NCBI RefSeq assembly: GCF_000632225.1
Contig: NZ_JFYV01000001.1
Location: 124,001-188,000 of the forward strand
DNA length: 64,000 nucleotides
Source of the DNA: Sphingomonas sp. RIT328
GTDB lineage: Bacteria; Pseudomonadota; Alphaproteobacteria; Sphingomonadales; Sphingomonadaceae
Direction of reading: 5' to 3'
Under the pieces are notes generated by a model that saw only the letters and a program-made list of their open reading frames with translations, was not told the origin of the DNA and made no database searches. Below are positions 56,326 through 64,000 of the stretch, piece by piece; positions within the stretch are counted from its first letter, which is position 1, and every line of letters starts with the position of its first letter. The translations under genes were made by a program, and so were the position numbers.

Positions 56326-57900
56326 TCAGTCGGGTCGCGGCACACCGGTCGGAGTCACCGGCACCGGGCCGCTCGCCCGCGCGTCCAGTGTCGAATCGCC
56401 GCCGAGCACGCGGTACAGCGTCACCCGGTTGCTCGCGCCGGTCAGCGTCGTCGTGATCAGCGTGCGCTGCGCGGTGTAGAGCGAGCGCTGCGCGTCGAGG
56501 CTCGACAGGAAGGTGTCGATGCCGCCCTGATAGCGCGCGTTGACCAGTTGCAGCGTATCCGCCGCGGCGACCTGGAAATTGGTCTGCGCGCGCAACTGGT
56601 CGGCGATCGTGCCCTGCCGCGCGAGCGCGTCGGCCGTCTCCTGGAAGGCGGTCTGGATCGTCTTTTCGTAGGTGGCGAGCGCCGCGTCGCGCTGCGCCTG
56701 CGTATAGCGGACGTTGGCGCGGCCCGCGCCCGCCTGGAAGATCGGGTAGCTGATAGACGGCGCCGCCGAATAGCTGAACGCCCCGCCGGCGAAGAGCGTG
56801 CGCAGCGCGGTGCTCGCGAACCCGACCAGCCCGGTCAGCGAGATACGCGGGAACAGCTCCGCCCGCGCCGCGCCGATCTCGGCATTATAGGCGCGCAGCG
56901 TATATTCCGCCTGCACGACATCGGGTCGACGCAGCAAGACGCCGCTGTCCAGCCCCGCCGGCAATGTCGCGATCGTCGCCTGCGCCTGATCGATCGATGC
57001 CGGCAGCAGCGCGGGGTCGATCGGCGCGCCGACGAGCAGTTGCAGTGCGTTGACGTCCTGCGCCACCAACGTCCGCTGCTCGGCGAGATCGGCGTTGGCG
57101 GTTTCGAGGATCTGTTCGGCCTGACGCACGTCGGTGCGGGCGCTGATCCCGCCCTCCAGCCGGGCGCGGGTGAGGCGGACGCTGGTCTGCGCGCTGGTCG
57201 CGGTATCCTGCGCCACCTTGAGCAGGCTGCGATCGGCGGCATAGGTCAGCCAGGCGTCGGCGATGTCCCCGACCAGCGTCAGCCGTGTCGCCCGCGCCGC
57301 GGCCTCGGTGGCGAAATAGCGATCGAGCGCGGCGCGCGACAGCGAACGGACGCGGCCGAACAGATCGAGCTCGAAGGCCGTGACGCCGAGCTGCGCGGAA
57401 AAGGCGCTGTTGCTCGAACTGGTCGTCGTCACCGTTCCGGTCGATCCCGTCCCGGTGCCGACCCCCGTGCCGGTTCCGGTCCCGGTGCCCGTATTGCCGG
57501 TGCTCGTGCCCGTGCCCGTGTTGGTGCTGCCGCTGCTCGCGGTATTGCGCACGCCATTGCCGCCGCCCGACAGCGAATAGCGCCCGGTCGCATCGACCGC
57601 GGGGAACAGGTCCGCGCGCTGGATGCGATATTGCGCGCGCGCCGCAGTGATGTTGGCGGCGGCGACCCGCAGGTCGCGATTGTTGACCAGCGCCTGATCG
57701 ATCAGGGTCTGAAGCCGCGGATCCTTGAAGATGTCGCGATAGGTGAAGGCGGGAAGCGCCGCTTCGCTCTGCTTCAGGTAGACGTCGCCGACCGGCCAGG
57801 AGGTCGGCACCGGCATCTCCGGCCGGACGTATTTGGGCTCCATCGAACAGCCCGCGAGTGCGGTCGCGGCGAGCGCCGCGGCGAGGATCGGGCGGCTCAT
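56326..57900 (-). CDS. Efflux outer-membrane channel lipoprotein, OprM/NodT family
   Basis: 524 residues. The N-terminal lipobox LAGC places the lipidated Cys at 18. Two OEP domains of coiled-coil and barrel segments follow with LDLFGRVRS, ILETANADLAEQRTLVAQDV, RRPDVVQAE and YRVLGG. Residues 121-163 are an unusual Gly-Thr-Ser repeat inserted after GRYSLSGGGN and before the strand SAQLGVTAF, where the first extracellular loop should be. It forms the outer-membrane exit of the RND pump. The start overlaps the pump gene stop (ATGA). Confidence 0.93.
   Translation of the reverse strand: MSRPILAAALAATALAGCSMEPKYVRPEMPVPTSWPVGDVYLKQSEAALPAFTYRDIFKDPRLQTLIDQALVNNRDLRVAAANITAARAQYRIQRADLFPAVDATGRYSLSGGGNGVRNTASSGSTNTGTGTSTGNTGTGTGTGTGVGTGTGSTGTVTTTSSSNSAFSAQLGVTAFELDLFGRVRSLSRAALDRYFATEAAARATRLTLVGDIADAWLTYAADRSLLKVAQDTATSAQTSVRLTRARLEGGISARTDVRQAEQILETANADLAEQRTLVAQDVNALQLLVGAPIDPALLPASIDQAQATIATLPAGLDSGVLLRRPDVVQAEYTLRAYNAEIGAARAELFPRISLTGLVGFASTALRTLFAGGAFSYSAAPSISYPIFQAGAGRANVRYTQAQRDAALATYEKTIQTAFQETADALARQGTIADQLRAQTNFQVAAADTLQLVNARYQGGIDTFLSSLDAQRSLYTAQRTLITTTLTGASNRVTLYRVLGGDSTLDARASGPVPVTPTGVPRPD
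57412..57540 (-). repeat. Degenerate 6-base tandem repeat encoding a Gly-Thr tract
   Basis: The plus strand shows repeats of the hexamer CCGGTG/CCGGTC with variants CCCGTG and CCGGTT, in frame with codons for Gly and Thr (minus strand). The tract is about 129 bases and encodes residues 121-163 of the channel protein. Such slippage-prone hexamers keep the reading frame while changing the loop length. Confidence 0.85.
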
Positions 57901-60900
57901 CGGGCAGGCTCCGGCTCGGCGGGCGGCATCGGCGGGGCAGGCGGTTCCTTGTCGACCTTGCCGCCCTGATGCCCGGTCGGACGACCACGCATCTTGGCGA
58001 GCCCGTCGCGCACGCCGCGGCGGACCAGCACGAAGAACAGCGGAATGTAGAAGATCGCGAGGAAGGTCGCCGAGAGCATCCCGCCGATCACCGCGGTACC
58101 GATCGCGATGCGGCTGTTCGCGCCCGCCCCGGTCGAGATCGCCAGCGGCAGCACGCCGAAGATGAAGGCGAAGCTGGTCATCAGGATCGGCCGCAGGCGG
58201 ATCTTCGCGGCTTCCAGCGCCGCGTCGAACACGCGCGCACCCTTGCGTTCGGCCTGTTCGGCGAACTCGATCATCAGGATCGCATTCTTGGCGGCGAGAC
58301 CCATCGTCGTCAGCAGTCCGATCTGGAGATAGACGTCGTTGGTCAGCCCGCGCAGCGTGACGAAGGCGATCGCGCCGATCAGCCCGAGCGGGATGACGAG
58401 CAGCACCGCGAACGGGATCGACCAGCTCTCATACAAGGCCGCGAGGCAGAGGAAGACGACGAGGATCGACAGACCGTAGAGCAGCGGCGCCTGCCCCGAC
58501 GACAGCCGTTCCTGATAGGACAGGCCGGCCCAGCTCACCGAGGTGCCGGGGATCTTCGCGGCCAGCTCCGCCATCCGCGCCATCGCGTCGCCCGAGCTTT
58601 TGCCCGGCGCCGCCGAACCCTGATATTCGAACGACGAAATGCCGTTGAAGCGGGAAAGCGTCGTCGGCGCGGTCGCCCAGCCGGTGCGCGAGAAGGAGGA
58701 GAATGGCACCATCTGGCCGTTCGAACCGCGGACGAACCAGTCCTTCAGATCCTCGGGCTCGGCGCGATACTGTGCGTCGCCCTGGACGTAGACGCGCTTG
58801 ACGCGGCCGCGGTCGATGAAGTCGTTGACATAGGTACCGCCCCAGGCGGTGGTCAGCGTCGCATTGGCGTTGCTCTGGGTCAGGCCGAGCGCCGACAATT
58901 TCTGCTGGTCCATGTCGACGCGCAGCGTCGCGATGTCGGGCAATTCGGTGAGACGGACCGAGGCGAGCACCGGATCGGCATTGGCCATGGCGAGCAGTTT
59001 GTCGCGCGCGTCGTTGAACTGCTGCTGCGACAGGCCGCCGGTGTTCTGCAACTCCATCGTGAAGCCGTCCGACTGGCCGAGCCCGCGCACCGCCGGCGGC
59101 ACCAGCGCGAACACCTGCGCATCGCGCAGCCCGCGGAAGGCGGCGGAGGCGCGGCCGGTGATCGCGTCGGCGGTGTTCTCCTTGCCCTTGCGTTCCGACC
59201 AGTCGACGAAGTTGAGGAAGCCCTGGCCGGTATTCTGCCCGGCCGAACCCGAACCGCCGCCGGCGACGGTGAACAGCACGGAGCTGTTCTTGCCCTCGTT
59301 CTGGACGAAGTAATTCTCGACCTGCTTCTGCACCTGGAGCGTCCGCGCCTGTGTCGCGCCGGCCGGCAGGCGGAACTGGACGATCGCCGACCCCTGGTCC
59401 TCGGTCGGCAGGAAGCCGGTCGGCAGCCGCAGGAAGAGGATCGCCAACAGCGCGACGACGCCGACATAGATCAGCAGGAACAGCCACTTGCGATCGACCA
59501 CCGCGCGCACCGCATTGGTGTAGCGCTCGACGCCGCGATCGAAATTGGTGTTGAACCAGTGGGAGGCCTTGGTCCCCCAGCCGGCGACGCGCGGAAACCG
59601 CCGCTTGAAGCCCTGTGCCTCGTCGGCCTCCTGCGCCTTCTGCTTGAGCAGCGAGGCGGTGAGCGCCGGGCTGAGGATCAGCGCGACGAGCACCGACAGC
59701 ACCATCGCCGCGACGATGGTCAGCGAGAATTGCCGGTAGATCACCCCGGTCGAGCCGCCGAAGAAGGCCATCGGCAGGAACACCGCCGACAGCACCAGCG
59801 CGATGGCGATCAGCGCGACGGTGATCTCGTTCATCGACTCGATCGTCGCTTCGCGCGGACTCATCTCCGGATTCTCTTCCATCAACCGCTCGACGTTCTC
59901 GACGACGACGATCGCGTCGTCGACGAGCAGGCCGATGGCGAGGACGAGGCCGAACAGGGTCAGCGTGTTGATCGAGAAACCGGCGAATTTGAACACCGCG
60001 AAGGTGCCGAGCAGCACCACCGGCACGGCGATCGTCGGGATCAGCGTCGCGCGCCAGCTCTGCAGGAAGACGAACATGACGATGACGACGAGGATCACCG
60101 CCTCGATCAGCGTCTTGACCACCTCTTCGATCGACAGCTGGATGAACGCGGTGGTGTCGTTGGCATAAGCGACCTTGAGGCCGGGCGGGAAGGTCTTGGC
60201 GACGCGCGCCACCTCCGCCTTGACCAGTTCGGCGGTCGCCAGCGCGTCGGCGCCGGGGGCGAGCAGCACGGCGATACCCGCGCCGGGATGGCGGTTGATC
60301 CGGCTGACCGAGGCATAGCTTTCCGCGCCGAGCTCGATCCGCGCGACGTCGGACAGGCGCACGGTGGCGCCGGTCGGCAGCGTCTTGACGATGATCTGGC
60401 GGAATTGCTCGGGCGTCTGGAGCCGCGACTGGGCGGTGACGGTGGCGTTGAGCATCTGCTCGCTGCTCGACGGCAGGCCGCCGATCTCGCCGGCGGCGAC
60501 CTCGGTATTCTGGTTCTGGATCGCGGTGGTGACGTCGCTCGGGATCAGCGAATAGCTCGCCAGCCGCGCCGGATCGAGCCAGATGCGCATCGCATATTGC
60601 GAGCCGAAGACGTTGACGTCGCCGACGCCCTGCACGCGCCCGAGCGGGTCCTGCAGATTGGAGACGAGATAGTCTGACACGTCCATGTTGGTGCGCTGGT
60701 CGGTCTCGTCATAGACGCCGACGATCAGCAGATTGTCCGGGTTGGACTTGCGGACGACGAGACCCTGTTGCTGCACCTGCTGCGGCAGGCGCGCGACGCC
60801 CTGCTGCACCTGGTTCTGCACCTGGACCTGCGCGATGTCGGGATCGGTGCCCTTTTCGAAGGTCGCGGTGATCGTCACCTGGCCGCGGCTCGACGAGGAG

Positions 60901-61142
60901 GAGCTGAAATAAAGCAGGCCGTCGATGCCGGTCAGCTGCTGTTCAATGACCTGCGTCACCGAATTCTGCAGCGTCTGCGCGTTCGCGCCGGGGAAGGTCG
61001 CGCGGATCGAGACTTGCGGCGGCGCGACGTCGGGATATTGCGCGATCGGCAGGCTGAGGATCGAGCCGACGCCGGCGAGCATGACGATGATCGCCAGCAC
61101 CCAGGCGAAGATCGGGCGATCGATGAAGATGCGACTGATCAC
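57897..61142 (-). CDS. RND efflux permease (HAE1 family, AcrB/MexB-like)
   Basis: 1081 residues from a GTG at 61142. The proton-relay Asp pair in TM4 is in GLLVDDAIVVVENV, and the partner Lys in TM10 is in GLAAKNAILMIEFAEQ. The N-terminus MISRIFIDRPIFAWVLAI and the large periplasmic porter domains are typical of HAE1 pumps for hydrophobic drugs. The C-terminus ends in a Pro-rich tail (DKEPPAPPMPPAEPEPAR). It is the middle gene of adaptor-pump-channel, 4 bases after the adaptor stop and overlapping the channel gene. No TetR-type regulator is near. Confidence 0.97.
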   Translation of the reverse strand: MISRIFIDRPIFAWVLAIIVMLAGVGSILSLPIAQYPDVAPPQVSIRATFPGANAQTLQNSVTQVIEQQLTGIDGLLYFSSSSSSRGQVTITATFEKGTDPDIAQVQVQNQVQQGVARLPQQVQQQGLVVRKSNPDNLLIVGVYDETDQRTNMDVSDYLVSNLQDPLGRVQGVGDVNVFGSQYAMRIWLDPARLASYSLIPSDVTTAIQNQNTEVAAGEIGGLPSSSEQMLNATVTAQSRLQTPEQFRQIIVKTLPTGATVRLSDVARIELGAESYASVSRINRHPGAGIAVLLAPGADALATAELVKAEVARVAKTFPPGLKVAYANDTTAFIQLSIEEVVKTLIEAVILVVIVMFVFLQSWRATLIPTIAVPVVLLGTFAVFKFAGFSINTLTLFGLVLAIGLLVDDAIVVVENVERLMEENPEMSPREATIESMNEITVALIAIALVLSAVFLPMAFFGGSTGVIYRQFSLTIVAAMVLSVLVALILSPALTASLLKQKAQEADEAQGFKRRFPRVAGWGTKASHWFNTNFDRGVERYTNAVRAVVDRKWLFLLIYVGVVALLAILFLRLPTGFLPTEDQGSAIVQFRLPAGATQARTLQVQKQVENYFVQNEGKNSSVLFTVAGGGSGSAGQNTGQGFLNFVDWSERKGKENTADAITGRASAAFRGLRDAQVFALVPPAVRGLGQSDGFTMELQNTGGLSQQQFNDARDKLLAMANADPVLASVRLTELPDIATLRVDMDQQKLSALGLTQSNANATLTTAWGGTYVNDFIDRGRVKRVYVQGDAQYRAEPEDLKDWFVRGSNGQMVPFSSFSRTGWATAPTTLSRFNGISSFEYQGSAAPGKSSGDAMARMAELAAKIPGTSVSWAGLSYQERLSSGQAPLLYGLSILVVFLCLAALYESWSIPFAVLLVIPLGLIGAIAFVTLRGLTNDVYLQIGLLTTMGLAAKNAILMIEFAEQAERKGARVFDAALEAAKIRLRPILMTSFAFIFGVLPLAISTGAGANSRIAIGTAVIGGMLSATFLAIFYIPLFFVLVRRGVRDGLAKMRGRPTGHQGGKVDKEPPAPPMPPAEPEPAR

Positions 61143-61146
61143 GGGG

Positions 61147-62391
61147 TCAGCCCGCCTTGCTTTGGGTGTTACCCTGCTGTGCGTCCTTGCCCTGCGGCGG
61201 CTTGACCACCTGCGGGCTGTTCGCCGGCACCGCCTTGACCTGCGCGTTGGGCTTGAGGTTGTTGAGCCCCTGCGTGATGATCTTGTCGCCGGGGTTGAGC
61301 CCGCTCGTCACCACCCAATAGCGTCCCTGCGTGCGCGACGCGGTGACCGACTTCTGCACCGTCTTGTTGTTCGGTCCGACCAGCATCACCGTCGCATTGC
61401 CCTTGGCGTCGCGGCTCAGCGCCTCCTGCGGCACGAGGAAGGCGCGCTGGTTGATCGCCTGCGCGAACTTGGCGCGGACGAACATGCCGGGCAGCAGCAA
61501 CCCTTGCGGATTGGGGATGCTGGCGCGCAGCGTCACCGTGCCGGTTTCGGTGTTGACCAGGGCTTCGGAGAATTCGACGCTGCCGGTCTGGCCATAGTCG
61601 CTGCCGTCCTCGAGCGTCAGGCGGACCTGCGCGCGCGTCGGGACGATGCCGTTCTGCGACAGGCTGCGGCGCAGCGCGAGCATGTCGGCGGCGGATTGCT
61701 GGATGTCGACGAACATCGGATCGAGCCGCTGGATCTGCGCGAGCGGATCGGTCTGGCTCGCCGAGACGAGCGCGCCCACGGTGAACAGCGACCGGCCGAT
61801 CCGGCCGCTGATCGGCGCCGGCACGGTGGTGAACTTGAGGTTGATCCGCGCCGTCTCCAGCGCCGCGCTGGTCTGCGCGACCGAGGCGGTCGCCTGTCGC
61901 GCGGTGGCGACGGCGTTGGTATATTCCTGCTGCGACACGGCCTGGATCGCGGCGAGCGGCTTGTAGCGTTCGGCCTGCACGCGCTGCGCTTCCTGATTGG
62001 CGCGCGCGCTTTGCAGATTGGCCTGCGCCTCGTTGACCGCGGCGCGGTAGAGGCGGGGGTCGATCTCGTAGAGCGGCTCGCCGCGCTTCACCAGCGAGCC
62101 TTCGGTGAAGAAGCGGCGGCGGATGATGCCGTTGACCTGCGGCCGGACGTCCGAGCTTTCATAGGCGTTGGTACGCGCCGCCAGTTCGGTGACCATCGCC
62201 GCCTGCGTCGGCTGGACGACGACATAGCCGACCGTGGTCGGACCCTTGCCGGGACCGCCTGCGCCGCCCTTGCCCTTGGCGTTCGAATCACCGCCCCCGC
62301 CGCAGGCGGCGAGGCTGAGAATCACTGCGGCGACCGCCGTGCCGGCACCCAACCGGCGGCCCCGAAACGCAAATGTCGTCAAGTATGTCAC
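61147..62391 (-). CDS. RND efflux periplasmic adaptor (membrane fusion) lipoprotein
   Basis: 414 residues from a GTG at 62391; the frame is open far upstream but has no valid signal there. The lipobox LAAC puts the lipidated Cys at 30, after a hydrophobic stretch. A Gly/Lys-rich linker (GGGGDSNAKGKGGAGGPGKG) follows. Lipoyl-like and alpha-hairpin segments (VRPQVNGIIRRRFFTEGSLV, AVSQQEYTNAVATARQATAS, LKFTTVPAPISGRIGRSLFT) and the beta-barrel region are complete. It connects the pump and the outer-membrane channel. First gene of the operon; the promoter must lie upstream, next to the divergent rpiA. Confidence 0.94.
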   Translation of the reverse strand: MTYLTTFAFRGRRLGAGTAVAAVILSLAACGGGGDSNAKGKGGAGGPGKGPTTVGYVVVQPTQAAMVTELAARTNAYESSDVRPQVNGIIRRRFFTEGSLVKRGEPLYEIDPRLYRAAVNEAQANLQSARANQEAQRVQAERYKPLAAIQAVSQQEYTNAVATARQATASVAQTSAALETARINLKFTTVPAPISGRIGRSLFTVGALVSASQTDPLAQIQRLDPMFVDIQQSAADMLALRRSLSQNGIVPTRAQVRLTLEDGSDYGQTGSVEFSEALVNTETGTVTLRASIPNPQGLLLPGMFVRAKFAQAINQRAFLVPQEALSRDAKGNATVMLVGPNNKTVQKSVTASRTQGRYWVVTSGLNPGDKIITQGLNNLKPNAQVKAVPANSPQVVKPPQGKDAQQGNTQSKAG

Positions 62392-62553
62392 CCGGATGGT
62401 ATCTCGGCTCGCGCAGCCGGGACCAGCGCGACAATGCGCGGCCCGACGATTGGTTGCTCTTGCTGGCCCATTGGCGGCGAACGCGGCGGAAATGCAACCC
62501 GAGTGCCGCGTTATTAATGTCGCAAATTGTCGCAGTGCGGGAAGGATCGGGAC

Positions 62554-63234
62554 ATGACGGATGATCGGGACAAGGCGCTTGCCGGCGCGGCGGCGGCGGC
62601 CGAGGTCGTCGACGGCATGCTCGTCGGGCTCGGCACCGGCTCCACCGCCACCCATGCGATCGAAGCGATCGGCGCGCATGTCGCGCAGGGGCTGCGCATC
62701 CACGCCGTCGCCACGTCGCGCGCCAGCGAGGCGCTTGCCCGGCGGCTCGGCATCGCAATGCTCGACTTCGCCGACGTGCCGCGGCTCGACCTGACCATCG
62801 ACGGCGCCGATGCGATCGACCCGCGGTTCTTCGCGATCAAGGGCGGCGGCGGCGCGATGCTGCGCGAGAAGGTGGTCGCCGCCGCCTCCGACCGGATGGT
62901 CGTCATCGCCGACGGCAGCAAGCGCGTCGCCGCGATCGACGCAGGGCCGCCGGTGCCGGTCGAGATCTTGCCGTTCGCGCGCGCCTCGGTGCTCGCGGCG
63001 CTGGGCGCGGGGGCGGTGCTGCGCGGCGGTGAGCATGAGCCCTATGTCACGGATAACGGGAATTATATTGCCGACTGCCGGATCGATCTCGGCGATCCGC
63101 GCACGGTGGCGTCGCGTTTGGCGGCGATCCCCGGCGTGCTCGGCCACGGCCTGTTCCTCGACGAAGTCGATGCCGCCTATTTTGCGCAAAACGGGACCGT
63201 TTCGCGGCTGGAACGGGGGGATTACTCCGGCTAA
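62554..63234 (+). CDS. rpiA: Ribose-5-phosphate isomerase A
   Basis: 226 residues from the ATG at 62554 with GGAAGGA 8 bases upstream; the ATG at 62527 has no such site. RpiA motifs are clear: [59 protein letters not shown] and [14 protein letters not shown]. Interconverts ribose 5-phosphate and ribulose 5-phosphate. It is followed after 71 bases by transketolase on the same strand. Confidence 0.97.
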   Translation: MTDDRDKALAGAAAAAEVVDGMLVGLGTGSTATHAIEAIGAHVAQGLRIHAVATSRASEALARRLGIAMLDFADVPRLDLTIDGADAIDPRFFAIKGGGGAMLREKVVAAASDRMVVIADGSKRVAAIDAGPPVPVEILPFARASVLAALGAGAVLRGGEHEPYVTDNGNYIADCRIDLGDPRTVASRLAAIPGVLGHGLFLDEVDAAYFAQNGTVSRLERGDYSG

Positions 63235-63305
63235 GGCCTGCCGTACCGCAACAGATCGGGCGTGCAGGCGTTCGACGCAGGGTAAGAGCGAGGGCCTTTA
63301 ATCCC

Positions 63306-64000
63306 ATGACCGATACCAACACCGCGATCCACGAAGACGGTTCGCTGGAACGCCTCACCATCGATACCATCCGCACCCTGTCGATGGACGCGGTGCAGAA
63401 AGCCAATTCGGGTCACCCCGGCACGCCGATGGCGCTCGCCCCGGTCGGCTACACCCTCTGGTCGCAATTCCTGCGCTACGATCCGGCCAAGCCCGACTGG
63501 CCCAACCGCGACCGCTTCGTGCTGTCGGTGGGCCACGCCTCGATGCTGCTGTACAGCCTGATCCACCTCGCCGGGATCGAGGAGATCGACGCGGACGGCA
63601 ACAAGACCGGCCGCCCGGCGCTCAGCCTCGACGATCTCAAGGGCTTCCGCCAGCTGTCGTCGCGCACGCCGGGCCATCCCGAGTTCCGCCATACCACCGG
63701 TGTCGAGACGACGACCGGGCCGCTGGGTGCGGGTTGCTCCAATTCGGTCGGCATGGCGATCGCCGAGCGCTGGCTCGCCGCGCGCTACAACCGTCCCGAG
63801 TTCACGCTGTTCGACCATGACGTCTATACGCTGTGCGGCGACGGCGACATGATGGAGGGCGTGGCCGCCGAGGCGGCCAGCCTCGCCGGTCACCTCAAGC
63901 TGTCCAATCTCTGCTGGATCTACGACAGCAACCATATCTCGATCGAGGGCGGCACCGATCTCGCCTTCGACGAGGATGTCGGGCTGCGCTTCCAGGCCTA
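63306..64000 (+). CDS. tkt: Transketolase, 5' part (cut by window edge)
   Basis: 231 residues are visible from the ATG at 63306; the frame is open to the right edge. The thiamine-diphosphate and substrate sites at the N-terminus are present: [56 protein letters not shown] and [29 protein letters not shown] and GDGDMMEG are the standard transketolase signatures. It follows rpiA, and together they make a pentose phosphate/Calvin-type unit. What lies downstream is outside the window. Confidence 0.97.
   Translation, partial: MTDTNTAIHEDGSLERLTIDTIRTLSMDAVQKANSGHPGTPMALAPVGYTLWSQFLRYDPAKPDWPNRDRFVLSVGHASMLLYSLIHLAGIEEIDADGNKTGRPALSLDDLKGFRQLSSRTPGHPEFRHTTGVETTTGPLGAGCSNSVGMAIAERWLAARYNRPEFTLFDHDVYTLCGDGDMMEGVAAEAASLAGHLKLSNLCWIYDSNHISIEGGTDLAFDEDVGLRFQA

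Noticed and set aside
57858..60677. 939-codon plus-strand open frame
   Set aside because: Antisense of the RND permease; Arg/Gln/His-rich and without domains.

Overview
The window is a chromosomal segment of an alphaproteobacterium, most likely a Sphingomonas or close sphingomonad. Base composition is strongly GC-rich with G/C at third codon positions. The proteins (rpoB/rpoC, rplKAJL, lepA, acnA) are of alphaproteobacterial type, and several small genes look like types I associate with sphingomonads (DUF2141 protein, phasin, LuxR-type HTH protein with a C-terminal membrane segment, short helical proteins). No rRNA operon, CRISPR array, integrase, transposase or intact phage was found. There are two tRNA genes, Arg(ACG) and Pro(CGG).

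Layout. 1-0.64 kb: a visibly AT-richer, edge-truncated unknown gene, perhaps the end of an acquired segment. 0.95-9.3 kb: ABM-domain membrane protein, aldehyde dehydrogenase, MAPEG protein, a DUF47-Pit phosphate transport pair, a bacteriophytochrome kinase, a metallophosphoesterase and a small helical protein. Two FNR/FixK-type palindromes lie here, one perfect. 9.3-25.2 kb: the transcription/translation cluster, all on the minus strand: rplK-rplA, rplJ-rplL, rpoB-rpoC. It is split into three units by plus-strand genes (PilZ protein, SDR, PAS/MCP-like protein, Pro/Thr-rich membrane protein). Each unit has its own terminator, and rpoB has a consensus-like promoter followed by a terminator hairpin inside its leader. 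A long palindromic repeat sits between rpoB and rpoC.

25.4-36.6 kb: dipeptidyl-peptidase-type S9 peptidase, dinB, isochorismatase-like hydrolase, HTH protein, tRNA-Arg, hexapeptide acyltransferase, two small secreted proteins, tRNA-Pro, a pnuC + ribosylnicotinamide-kinase operon for NAD salvage, a CsgG-SH3 protein and lepA. 36.6-51.7 kb: small secreted/unknown proteins, YaiI family, a DEAD-box helicase with DbpA-type tail, MFS transporter, ArsB/SLC13-like permease preceded by an overlapping mini-ORF, erpA-xth-beta-barrel operon, amino-acid permease-mtnP pair, DUF2141 protein, acnA and an L,D-transpeptidase. 51.8-55.6 kb: a run of small co-directional genes including a LuxR-type HTH-membrane protein, a multi-pass membrane protein and a winged-helix-like protein, then a phasin. 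55.7-64 kb: GNAT acetyltransferase, a complete RND efflux operon (adaptor-pump-outer membrane channel), rpiA and the 5' part of tkt (pentose phosphate pathway).

Most of the window is housekeeping. The candidates for something undescribed are the FNR/FixK boxes beside the phytochrome and the small-protein locus, the rpoBC leader attenuator, the LuxR-TM/winged-helix cassette at 52.9-54.9 kb, the palindromic repeats, and the Gly/Thr repeat loop in the efflux channel.
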